Of a stretch of DNA of 64,000 nucleotides, positions 57,441 to 64,000 are shown one piece after another (the stretch's first letter is position 1; every line of letters begins with the position of its first letter). Source of the stretch: Pseudomonas chlororaphis subsp. piscium (lineage in GTDB: Bacteria > Pseudomonadota > Gammaproteobacteria > Pseudomonadales > Pseudomonadaceae). Below the pieces are notes generated by a model that was not told where the DNA came from, did not search any database, and was given only the letters and a program-made list of their open reading frames with translations. The stretch lies in contig NZ_CP027707.1 in NCBI RefSeq assembly GCF_003850345.1, positions 4,588,001 to 4,652,000 of the forward strand. Reading direction: 5' to 3'. The position numbers and the translations under genes were made by a program.

Positions 57441-58436
57441 CTAAGCAATGCCCACCGCCGTACCGAACAGGCTGACCCGCACCAACTCCCCACCCTGCGC
57501 TTCCAGGCGCAACGGCGCGGTACCGCCAGGCATCACCACCGCGACTTCGCCGGCCTTGACCCAACCGACCCGCCACGCCGCGCTGGCCACCGCACTGGCG
57601 CTGGTGCCGGAGGACGCGGTGGGGCCTTCGCCGCGTTCGAATACCCGGGCGGCGATACGCTGCGGACCTTCCAGCCACGCCCATTGCAGGTTCACCCCCG
57701 CCGGGCAAGGCTCGCCACTGCCGGTGGGCATGGCATAGGCGATGCGGGTCAGGGCCTCGGCCAGGGGCGCCTCACTCATCTGCCGGTTGCTCGGCAAGGC
57801 GCTGGCATCGCTGACCAGGGTCACGCAATGGGGGTTGCCGATGCGCACGAACTGGCTGCGACTCCATTCCGGGCGCAACCGCGCCAGCCCAAGCACACGG
57901 CTCAGCTCGACACAGCTCGAACCGTCATTCTCGACCCCTTGTTGCGCCCCCACGGCCTGTGGCCCGAACGCCGGTTGCCCGAGGTCCAGCCAGAAGCCGG
58001 GCACCCCGGCGACCAGTGCCGGCTCGACCAGGGTCGCCACCGGCGACACCCCATCCGGCTTGTCGTGGTGCACCCGCAGCTCCGTAGGCCCCTGAGCCGG
58101 CAGTAGCCCTTGCTCGGTCAAGGCCTGGGAAAAGATGGTCAGGCCGTTGCCACTGCGCTCGGCCAGGGTGCCGTCGGTGTTGACGATCAGCAGGTCGAAC
58201 GGCGGCGCGTCCTGGAACGGCCCGACCAGCAAGCCGTCGCTGCGATGGGCCTTGGCCCCTTCCGGCCGGGTGCCGGGCGTCCAGCCGCACAAGGCCTCGA
58301 TGGCCTGCTCGCTCCAGTCGGCCCGGGCTTGCGCCGCCTCGGCCGCGCTGGCCGGCAAGGCGATCCCCAGCCGGCGCACTTCAGCGGGGGCCACCACAGC
58401 GTAAAGATTGCCGCGGGCATCGTAGAAAGAGGTCAT
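57441..58436 (-). CDS. Diaminopimelate epimerase-like protein lacking both catalytic cysteines
   Basis: A 331-residue protein with the DapF/PhzF-type two-domain fold. The first DapF active-site segment (CGNGARC-type) reads ERSGNGLTIFSQ, with Thr where the catalytic Cys stands. The second (ETLACGTGACA-type) reads EGPTASSGTSASAVASAA, with Ser for Cys. Cofactor-free racemase chemistry as in DapF is therefore not possible by the usual two-Cys mechanism. IGNPHCVTLV and MPTGSGEPCPAGVNLQ are retained. It is not the housekeeping dapF. Its substrate is unknown. Confidence 0.75.
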   Translation of the reverse strand: MTSFYDARGNLYAVVAPAEVRRLGIALPASAAEAAQARADWSEQAIEALCGWTPGTRPEGAKAHRSDGLLVGPFQDAPPFDLLIVNTDGTLAERSGNGLTIFSQALTEQGLLPAQGPTELRVHHDKPDGVSPVATLVEPALVAGVPGFWLDLGQPAFGPQAVGAQQGVENDGSSCVELSRVLGLARLRPEWSRSQFVRIGNPHCVTLVSDASALPSNRQMSEAPLAEALTRIAYAMPTGSGEPCPAGVNLQWAWLEGPQRIAARVFERGEGPTASSGTSASAVASAAWRVGWVKAGEVAVVMPGGTAPLRLEAQGGELVRVSLFGTAVGIA

Positions 58437-58649
58437 GTAGAGGCTTCCAAAAGCAGACGGGCCGCTGACATTACTGTGAATGCAGCGGCCCGGCCAAGCC
58501 CCGTGGCTATGTCAGCGCCCAGGTCAGCGTACCCGCCACGACGACGTGTTGCAGATGCGCCAGGCGCTGGCTATTTGAGCCACAGCCGGGAGCGGCTTTC
58601 ACTGGTGTGACGAGGTGGTGAAAGCGTCGGAGGAAAAGCGGCGAATCGA

Positions 58650-59435
58650 TCAGCCCTTTTCCCGCCCCACAAAGTAGCGCCCCGGCGTCACCCCGAACTG
58701 ACGGCGGAACATGGCGATAAAGGCGCTGACATTGTCGTAGCCCAGGTCCAGCGCCACCCGAGTCACTGCATCCCCCGCCGCCAGGCGCTCCAGGGCCCGC
58801 AGCAAGCGTGCCCGCTGCCGCCACTGACTGAAGGCAAAACCGGTCTCGCCGACAAACCGCCGGGCCAGGGTTCGTGGCGAGATCCCCGCCCACTGCGCCC
58901 AGGCTTCCAGGCCGCGGTTGTCCGCCAGGTCGTCGGCCAGCGCCTGGCAGATCCGCCGCAACCGCGGCTCCATAGGCAACGGCAAACCTAAGGGTTCCAC
59001 CGGCAGGCTGACCAGCTCATCGAGGATCACCCGGGCGATGTGCAATTGGCGCTCCTCCAGCGCGCCTTGTGGCCAGCTCGCCGCGCGCATCACCGCCTCC
59101 CTCAACAGCCCGGAGGTGGCAATGATCCGTGGTTCCTCCGGCAGTCCGTGGCAGGCATCGGGCTCGATATAGACGCTCCAGCCGTCGAACGGGCCATGGG
59201 AACGCAAGGCGTGTTCGCACCGGGGCGGCACCCACACCGCATGGGTCGCCGGCACAACCCACTGGCTGTCGGCCGCCGTCACCGACAGCAGGCCGCGCCG
59301 GGCGCCGAGCAGTTGGCCGCGGGCATGACTGTGGGCGGCGGTCTGCCGTTCGATCGGGCTGTGTTGCCAGGCCGCGGCCAGCAGCGGGCCGCCCTGGGCT
59401 TGAGCGAGCAAGGGGGAAACCAAAGGTTGGGACAT
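58650..59435 (-). CDS. AraC-family regulator with N-terminal cupin
   Basis: A 261-residue AraC regulator. The N-terminal cupin-like sensor spans about residues 20-130 (HSHARGQLLGARRGLLSVTA; WVPPRCEHALRSHG). The DNA-binding domain is C-terminal (LEAWAQWAGISPRTLARRFV; RVALDLGYDNVSAFIAMFRR; FGVTPGRYF). An ATG at 59462 is in frame; 59435 is preferred because GGA lies near and the family begins at MSQPL-like sequence. Divergent from a small 83-residue gene. Confidence 0.87.
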   Translation of the reverse strand: MSQPLVSPLLAQAQGGPLLAAAWQHSPIERQTAAHSHARGQLLGARRGLLSVTAADSQWVVPATHAVWVPPRCEHALRSHGPFDGWSVYIEPDACHGLPEEPRIIATSGLLREAVMRAASWPQGALEERQLHIARVILDELVSLPVEPLGLPLPMEPRLRRICQALADDLADNRGLEAWAQWAGISPRTLARRFVGETGFAFSQWRQRARLLRALERLAAGDAVTRVALDLGYDNVSAFIAMFRRQFGVTPGRYFVGREKG

Positions 59436-59527
59436 TGGCTGTTCCACGTTATTCAACGACATGAATCAGGCAGTTTAGCCAATCCCTTGACCGCAGACTG
59501 AGCGCTTATTCACACGAGGACCGATCC

Positions 59528-59779
59528 ATGCGCGCCGAAGACCTGTTACCCGATCATCTCAACCATGCCGATTTCAACGGCACCCAAGTGCGCAAAGGCA
59601 CGGTGGGGGCCTTCCTGATCAATGCCCGGCTCTGGGCCGAACCGGGCACGCCGACAGAGCAGCGGCGCGCCGCCGAGCAAGACCTGCTGGCCGCCCTGCC
59701 GGCGCTCCGCGCCCTGGGGCTGTTCGAACTGATGCAAATACGCGACCCGGCCTTGCGAACGTTGTGCGGGCAAGACTGA
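59528..59779 (+). CDS. Conserved-looking 83-residue protein
   Basis: An 83-residue soluble protein, MRAEDLLPDHLNHADFNGTQ at the start, then VRKGTVGAFLINARLW and LLAALPALRALGLFELMQIR. The pattern of a beta segment followed by amphipathic helices suggests a small folded domain. ATG at 59528; a GAGGA sequence lies at about 59515-59519. Divergent from the AraC gene, so likely regulated by it. I do not recognise the family. Confidence 0.65.
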   Translation: MRAEDLLPDHLNHADFNGTQVRKGTVGAFLINARLWAEPGTPTEQRRAAEQDLLAALPALRALGLFELMQIRDPALRTLCGQD

Positions 59780-59789
59780 ACCCAGCCCC

Positions 59790-59899
59790 CTGTAGCCGCT
59801 GCCGAGCCCGCGAGGCTGCGACAGACCCGCAGGGTCTCCAGCGCCCGCAAGACCGCCGCGAGCGTACCGCTCGATCGCAGCCTGCGGCAGCGGCTACAC
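59790..59899. repeat. Family-B cloverleaf element, copy 1
   Basis: Outer arms CTGTAGCCGCTGCCG and CGGCAGCGGCTACA; inner pair GAGGCTGCGA with TCGCAGCCT; two small hairpins AGACCC-GCA-GGGTCT and CGAGCG-TAC-CGCTCG. Direct repeat of copy 2. Confidence 0.92.
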
Positions 59900-59941
59900 A
59901 AACATCGGGCCTGACCGGAATATCGAGGGCGTCACCATTCC

Positions 59942-60050
59942 CTGTAGCCGCTGCCGAGCCCGCGAGGCTGCGATAGACCCGCAGGGTCTCGGCGCCCGCA
60001 AGATCGCCACGAGCGTGCCGCTCGATCGCAGCCTGCGGCAGCGGCTACAG
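59942..60050. repeat. Family-B cloverleaf element, copy 2
   Basis: Same layout as copy 1 with about eight differences and one deletion; the middle segment GGCGCCCGCAAGATCGCC can form a third arm. Ends CTGTAG and CTACAG. Confidence 0.92.
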
Positions 60051-60066
60051 GTCACACGGCAAGCAC

Positions 60067-61071
60067 CTAGCGAATCGGCAAGGCGATCGGCCGAATCGGT
60101 GCGGCATCGGCACCGCGGAACTTCAACGACGCGCCGATAAAGGCGAACTGGTACACCCGGTCCCGCGACAGGCCTTCGAGGTTGACCAGTTCCATGATCG
60201 GCGCGCCCTGCATCGCCAGCAGGTAGGTGTGCAACGGCAGGTAGTTGCCTTCCACCTCCGAGGGGAAGGTCTCGAAACTAAGGTTATCGGCGCCCACCAC
60301 CATGGCGCCGCCCTCTTCCACCAGGAACTTCGCCGCGTCCAGGCTCATGCCCGGCGGGTTGGCCATATAGGCCTGGGCCTTTTCATAGTCACGCATGCGC
60401 CCGGTGCGGATCAGCACCACGTCGCCCTTTTCCAGGCTGACCTGTTGCGCCTTCAGCGCCTGTTGCAGGTCGGCGCGGGTCACCCGGTAATTGTCCGCCA
60501 GCATGTCCACGCCCTTGGCCGCGGCGACGTCGATCAGCACCCCACGAGCAACGATCGGCGGCAGTTTTTCCGCGCCGGTGACGTTCCAGCCACGGTCGCC
60601 CAGGTGCTGGTCAGCGCGAAAGCCATTCCAGATCTTGCCGTCGAGGCCGAAGTGGTTGAGCGCATCGATATGGGTGCCCATATGGGCGTACATCGACACC
60701 GCCGAGCCGGTATAGCTGACATGCCGGTTCATCGGCTCGCCGACCTGCATCGGGTCAGCGATCACATTGCCGTGGGGGGTATGGGTCATCCACATCTGAT
60801 AGGGAGGATCGCCCGCCGCCTGCCAGCTGGGCATGCCGACGTAATAGTCCACCGCCAAATCGTAGGCCTGGCTGCCGTTGACCCGGGCCATGATCGCCGC
60901 CCGCGACTGCTCGGTGATCAGGTTCAGGCGGCCGATCTCATCCTTCGGCCCCCAGGGGCTGACACCCACCTCGGCCTGGGGCGCGGCGCTGCACTGTGCA
61001 CTGAACAGGGCGCTGAACAGCGACAAGGCGGCCAGGCCGGGGATGACACGCGACAAACGGGAAACAGTCAT
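60067..61071 (-). CDS. Exported cyclase-family (kynurenine formamidase-like) protein
   Basis: A 334-residue metal-dependent hydrolase of the cyclase family with an export signal (VIPGLAALSLFSALFSAQCSA). The metal motif is HxGTHxDxxxH: MYAHMGTHIDALNHFGLDG. Other conserved segments: GVLIDVAAAKGVD and GDVVLIRTGRMRDYEK. Family members hydrolyse N-formylkynurenine, isatin or similar rings; the periplasmic form's substrate is unknown. AGGAG at eight bases before the ATG at 61071. Divergent from a LysR gene. Confidence 0.85.
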   Translation of the reverse strand: MTVSRLSRVIPGLAALSLFSALFSAQCSAAPQAEVGVSPWGPKDEIGRLNLITEQSRAAIMARVNGSQAYDLAVDYYVGMPSWQAAGDPPYQMWMTHTPHGNVIADPMQVGEPMNRHVSYTGSAVSMYAHMGTHIDALNHFGLDGKIWNGFRADQHLGDRGWNVTGAEKLPPIVARGVLIDVAAAKGVDMLADNYRVTRADLQQALKAQQVSLEKGDVVLIRTGRMRDYEKAQAYMANPPGMSLDAAKFLVEEGGAMVVGADNLSFETFPSEVEGNYLPLHTYLLAMQGAPIMELVNLEGLSRDRVYQFAFIGASLKFRGADAAPIRPIALPIR

Positions 61072-61169
61072 GACGACACTCCTGTGAAATGAAGTGCCCA
61101 TGGTATGGATTAACAATTCGGCGATAATCAGGCGTTTCGTTAAGACATATTCAACCCAGGAGAAACAAT

Positions 61170-62096
61170 ATGGACGTGCTGGCAGCCATGCGCACCTTTC
61201 GCCGAGTGGTGGAGCGCGCCAGCTTCAGCCTGGCGGCCAACGACCTGGGGCAATCCACCGCCGCCGTCAGCAAGCAGGTGCGCCAGCTGGAAGAACACCT
61301 GGGCAGCCTGTTGCTGCTGCGCACCACGCGCCGCATGAGTTTGTCGGACGCCGGCCAGGCCTATTTCAGCGAGTGCTGCCACCTGCTCGACGAACTGGCG
61401 GCCCTGGAATGCGCGACCCGCGCCGGCACCCGCGAGCCCGGCGGCCGCCTGCGGGTCAACGCGCCGCTGTCGTTCGGCCTCAAGGTGCTGTCGCCGATCC
61501 TTGCCGACTTCATGCGGCGCTACCCGCAATTTCGCATCGACCTGACCCTCGACGACCGTCTGCTGGATGTAGTGAGCGAAGGCTTCGATGTGTCGCTGCG
61601 GATACGCCGACAGCTGAGCGACTCATCGCTGATCGCCCGCCGACTGGGGGAAATCGACCAGGTGATCTGCGCCGCCCCGGCCTACCTGCAGGCCCATGGC
61701 AGCCCGCAGACCGTCGATCAGCTGCGCGACCACAGCTGCCTGGCCTATCGCCTGGCCGAGCATCCCGGCCACTGGCAGCTGGAAGGCCCGCAAGGCAGCA
61801 GCCGCCTGGAACTGCCGGTGCGTTTTGCCGTGGACAACAGCCTGATGCTCAGCGACATGCTCCAGGCCGGGCTGGGCATCGGCGCCCTGCCCTCGTTCAT
61901 CGCCCAGCCGCTGCTCGACAGCGGCCAGTTGCAGCGGGTCCTGCCCTGCTACTCCATGCCAGGCCGCACCATCTACGCGGTGTACGCCAGCAATCGCCAT
62001 GTGTCGCAGAAGATCCGCTTCTTCGTCGACTTCCTGGCCCAGGCCCTCGGCCCTGGCGAGGAGGCCGATCAGGCAATGCCTCAGGCGGCGGACTGA
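61170..62096 (+). CDS. LysR-family regulator, likely of the cyclase gene
   Basis: A 308-residue LysR regulator: MRTFRRVVERASFSLAANDL with GQSTAAVSKQVRQLEEHLGS as HTH, and RLLDVVSEGFDVSLRIRRQL as the CrgA-type effector signature. About 100 bases from, and divergent to, the cyclase-family gene, so it likely regulates it. Its end overlaps the end of the convergent LysR gene by 16 bases. Confidence 0.88.
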   Translation: MDVLAAMRTFRRVVERASFSLAANDLGQSTAAVSKQVRQLEEHLGSLLLLRTTRRMSLSDAGQAYFSECCHLLDELAALECATRAGTREPGGRLRVNAPLSFGLKVLSPILADFMRRYPQFRIDLTLDDRLLDVVSEGFDVSLRIRRQLSDSSLIARRLGEIDQVICAAPAYLQAHGSPQTVDQLRDHSCLAYRLAEHPGHWQLEGPQGSSRLELPVRFAVDNSLMLSDMLQAGLGIGALPSFIAQPLLDSGQLQRVLPCYSMPGRTIYAVYASNRHVSQKIRFFVDFLAQALGPGEEADQAMPQAAD

Positions 62097-62989
62097 GCCT
62101 GGGCCACCAGCCAATCGATCAGCCAGGACGCCGCCGGCCCCGGTGGCGTGTCGAGGCGGTAGATGGCGTCGAAGCCATAAGGCAGGCCCTGGCTGCCCGG
62201 CAGATCGAGTTGCACCAGGCGCCCGCTGGCCAAGTCTTCCTCGACCATCGGCGCCGGCATGTTGCCCCAGCCGATGCCTTCCCTGAGCAGCATATGCTTG
62301 GAGCCCAGGTCCGCCAGGCGCCAGCTGTGGGTGCCGACCACGCCGAAGTCCTGGTTGCGCGTCAGCTCGGAACGGTCCGACAGCACCAGCTGCACATGCT
62401 CGCGGCCGGCCCCCGGCAGGTTGACCGAGGCTTGCGCCAATGGATGCTCCGGAGCCGCCACCGGAATCAGTTGGACAAACCCCACCTGCACCCGCTCGAT
62501 ACCCGCCAGATCGCGATGCACCATGCCGCTGACGCCCACCGCGGCACGCCCCGCCAGCACCATCTCGGCCACTGCGCCCAGGGCCTCCATATGCAGGTGC
62601 AACTGCACCGTGGGGAACTCGCGGCGAAAGTTTTTCAGCGCATCGACGATGCGCGCCGCCGGGAACATCACGTCGATCACCAAGTGGATTTCCGCCTCCA
62701 GGCCCTGCAACAGCCCCTTGACCTTGGCCCGCAGGCCGTCGATGCCGTTGTAGATGCTGCGCGCCTCGGCCAGCACCGTGCGCCCGGCCTCGGTGAGCTG
62801 GGGTTTGCGAGTGGTCTTGCGGTCGAACAGGCTGACCCCCAGTTGCAGCTCCAGGTTGGCCATGGAATAGCTGATCACCGAGGTGGCGCGATGCAGCTTG
62901 CGCGCCGCGCCGGCAAAGCTGCCGACCTCGACGATGGTGAGGAAGATGCGCAATTGATCGAGGGTGGGCGTGCCGGGGTTGCTGGACAT
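62081..62989 (-). CDS. LysR-family regulator, likely of the DoxX gene
   Basis: A 302-residue LysR regulator: LDQLRIFLTIVEVGSFAGAA with HRATSVISYSMANLELQLGV as HTH; effector domain contains VVGTHSWRLADLGSKHMLLR. I start it at the ATG at 62989; the frame is open much further but shows reverse-strand features there. Divergent from the DoxX-family gene, about 150 bases away. Confidence 0.88.
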   Translation of the reverse strand: MSSNPGTPTLDQLRIFLTIVEVGSFAGAARKLHRATSVISYSMANLELQLGVSLFDRKTTRKPQLTEAGRTVLAEARSIYNGIDGLRAKVKGLLQGLEAEIHLVIDVMFPAARIVDALKNFRREFPTVQLHLHMEALGAVAEMVLAGRAAVGVSGMVHRDLAGIERVQVGFVQLIPVAAPEHPLAQASVNLPGAGREHVQLVLSDRSELTRNQDFGVVGTHSWRLADLGSKHMLLREGIGWGNMPAPMVEEDLASGRLVQLDLPGSQGLPYGFDAIYRLDTPPGPAASWLIDWLVAQAQSAA

Positions 62990-63136
62990 GGTGCTGTTCT
63001 CGCAAAGGCTATGTTCTAGAAAATCGAACCTGATACTCGAAATTATTCGGCTATTACGTTCATAACGCCAGTGGCAAACTTCTCTCCATTGCGGCGCACC
63101 AGAGTGGTGAGGCCGAACCCACTGAGAGAATCCAGC

Positions 63137-63559
63137 ATGTCCACACTGACCAACAGCCTGTCCGCCAGCTCGAACACCAACGCCAGCATCAGCCTGATCG
63201 GGCGCGTCCTGCTCAGCGCCATCTTCATCCTGTCCGGCTTCTCGAAAGTCGCCGCGCCAGCCGCCATGGTCGGTTACATCCAATCGGTCGGCCTGCCCTT
63301 CCCGCAACTGGCCCTGGGCATCGCCATCGCCGTGGAACTGGGTGGCGGCCTGCTGCTGATCGCCGGCTACCGCACCCGCCTGGTAGCCCTGGGCCTGGCG
63401 GTGTTCAGCGTGGCCACCGCCCTGGCCTTCCACAACAACCTGGGCGACCAGAACCAGTTCATCCACTTCTTCAAGAACATCGCCATGGCCGGTGGCCTGC
63501 TGCAAGTGGTGGCCTACGGCGCCGGTCGCTTCAGCCTGGATGCCCGTCGCCAGGGTTGA
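63137..63559 (+). CDS. DoxX-family membrane protein
   Basis: A 140-residue DoxX/YqjF-like protein with four helices: LIGRVLLSAIFILSGFSKVA at the start, IAIAVELGGGLLLIAGYRTR, and LGLAVFSVATALAFHNNLGD. DoxX proteins are linked to oxidative or thiol stress responses and redox enzymes in the membrane. ATG at 63137; a weak ribosome site. The divergent LysR gene is the probable regulator. Confidence 0.87.
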   Translation: MSTLTNSLSASSNTNASISLIGRVLLSAIFILSGFSKVAAPAAMVGYIQSVGLPFPQLALGIAIAVELGGGLLLIAGYRTRLVALGLAVFSVATALAFHNNLGDQNQFIHFFKNIAMAGGLLQVVAYGAGRFSLDARRQG

Positions 63560-63571
63560 TCGGCCTGCCCC

Positions 63572-63612
63572 ACGACAACGCGGCGCCCAAGGGCGCCGCG
63601 TTGTCGTTTTCA
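63572..63612 (+). terminator. Terminator after the DoxX gene
   Basis: ACGACAACGCGGCGCC and GGCGCCGCGTTGTCGT pair perfectly over 16 bp around CAAG, followed by TTTTC. Confidence 0.85.
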
Positions 63613-63637
63613 CCAGCCAGCCAGAGATACCCTGGCT

Positions 63638-63744
63638 TCTGTAGGAGCGAACGGGCGGCGATCCGACTTGCTCGCGATAAGAACGACGCGGTCCGCCTGA
63701 CGGACCGCGTTTTCGTTTATCGCGGACAAGCTCCGCTCCTACAG
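63638..63744. repeat. REP pair (family A) enclosing a terminator-like hairpin
   Basis: Termini CTGTAGGAGCG and CGCTCCTACAG are inverted. Inside, ACGCGGTCCG and CGGACCGCGT (63686-63710) form a 10-bp hairpin followed by TTTCGTTTAT on the plus strand. Confidence 0.82.
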
Positions 63745-63783
63745 AAGAACGCTTGTTTTCGGCAAACCGGGGTCAATCACTCA

Positions 63784-64000
63784 TCAAGGCTGGGTCGGCA
63801 CATCCAGCCCGACCTTGACCCGGCTCATGGCCACCAGGGTCTTGAAGCGCTTGACGTTGTTGTTCTCGAAGAACAGCTCGCGAGTCAGTTCGTTGTACTG
63901 GGCCATGTTGCGCACGGCGAAGATCAGCACGAAATCGCACTCCCCCGCCACGTAGTAGCACTGCTGCACCTGCGGGCAGGCCTGGAAGCTGCGCTTGAGC
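63784..64000 (-). CDS. Lrp/AsnC-family regulator, C-terminal part (runs off the window)
   Basis: The last 72 codons of an Lrp/AsnC-type regulator; the upstream part lies beyond the window. The visible region is the C-terminal RAM/effector domain: FQACPQVQQCYYVAGECDFV, then LIFAVRNMAQYNELTRELFF and a SRVKVGLDVPTQP end. The sequence before residue CYYVAG (bases 63970-64000) is read as LKRSFQACPQVQQ. Function by family: amino-acid-responsive transcription control. Confidence 0.85.
   Translation of the reverse strand, partial: LKRSFQACPQVQQCYYVAGECDFVLIFAVRNMAQYNELTRELFFENNNVKRFKTLVAMSRVKVGLDVPTQP

Noticed and set aside
61094..63019. A 641-codon plus-strand frame over the two LysR genes
   Set aside because: Alternate-frame artefact; Pro/Arg-rich translation typical of frame shadows in GC-rich DNA.

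Overview
The window looks like a chromosomal segment of a fluorescent-group Pseudomonas. This rests on the tig-clpP-clpX-lon-hupB-ppiD core block next to a Leu/His/Arg tRNA cluster and folD, the high GC with strong G/C third-position preference, and many short intergenic palindromes of the 'GTAGGAGCGAGGCTTGCCCGCGA' class (described by position below). No rRNA, CRISPR array, prophage or intact insertion sequence was seen. Species-level placement is inference.

Layout. (1) 1-3.1 kb: 2-aminoethylphosphonate degradation (LysR regulator, phnW, phnX). (2) 3.2-12.9 kb: accessory metabolism, with a cytochrome b561, a PLP desulfhydrase/deaminase-like enzyme, fadH, a membrane-anchored nitrilase-like protein lacking its catalytic residues plus an AraC regulator, a 28-residue microprotein, a DUF2242-type lipoprotein, and a LysR/MFS pair. 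(3) 12.9-23.4 kb: conserved protein-quality-control block on the minus strand (tig, clpP, clpX, lon, hupB, ppiD) with a sigma32-like promoter at lon, a degenerate tRNA-Asp-like gene behind hupB, tRNA-Leu/His/Arg, and folD on the plus strand. (4) 23.6-34.8 kb: envelope and transport genes (pbpG, a degenerate C39-like lipoprotein, TerC, small lipoprotein, nhaR-like regulator, MFS, sstT), DUF1993, YceH, a cupin, an HI0607-type shikimate dehydrogenase-like enzyme, a Pro/Tyr-repeat exported protein and two small conserved-looking ORFs. (5) 35-41.8 kb: trhP, then an operon resembling the arginine/ornithine aotJQMOP locus but followed by an RpiR/SIS-domain regulator. (6) 42-50.6 kb: two chemoreceptors, an Na+/H+ antiporter-family protein and a PepSY-PepSY-response regulator-histidine kinase operon. 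(7) 50.7-64 kb: patatin-like protein, queD, a plus-strand run of hydrolase, deoxyribosyltransferase-like, NUDIX, codB and codA genes, a DapF-like protein lacking both catalytic cysteines, an AraC regulator, a cyclase-family enzyme, two LysR genes, DoxX, and the C-terminal part of an Lrp/AsnC regulator cut by the window edge.

Most interesting items: the tRNA-Asp-like gene (14914-14991); three enzyme-family proteins with erased catalytic residues (7175, 24678, 57441); the aot-like operon under a putative sugar-phosphate-type regulator; and a family of cloverleaf-forming intergenic elements (best pair 59790-60050). No clearly new multi-gene defence or mobile system was found. All family assignments come from reading motifs by eye; no database search was run.
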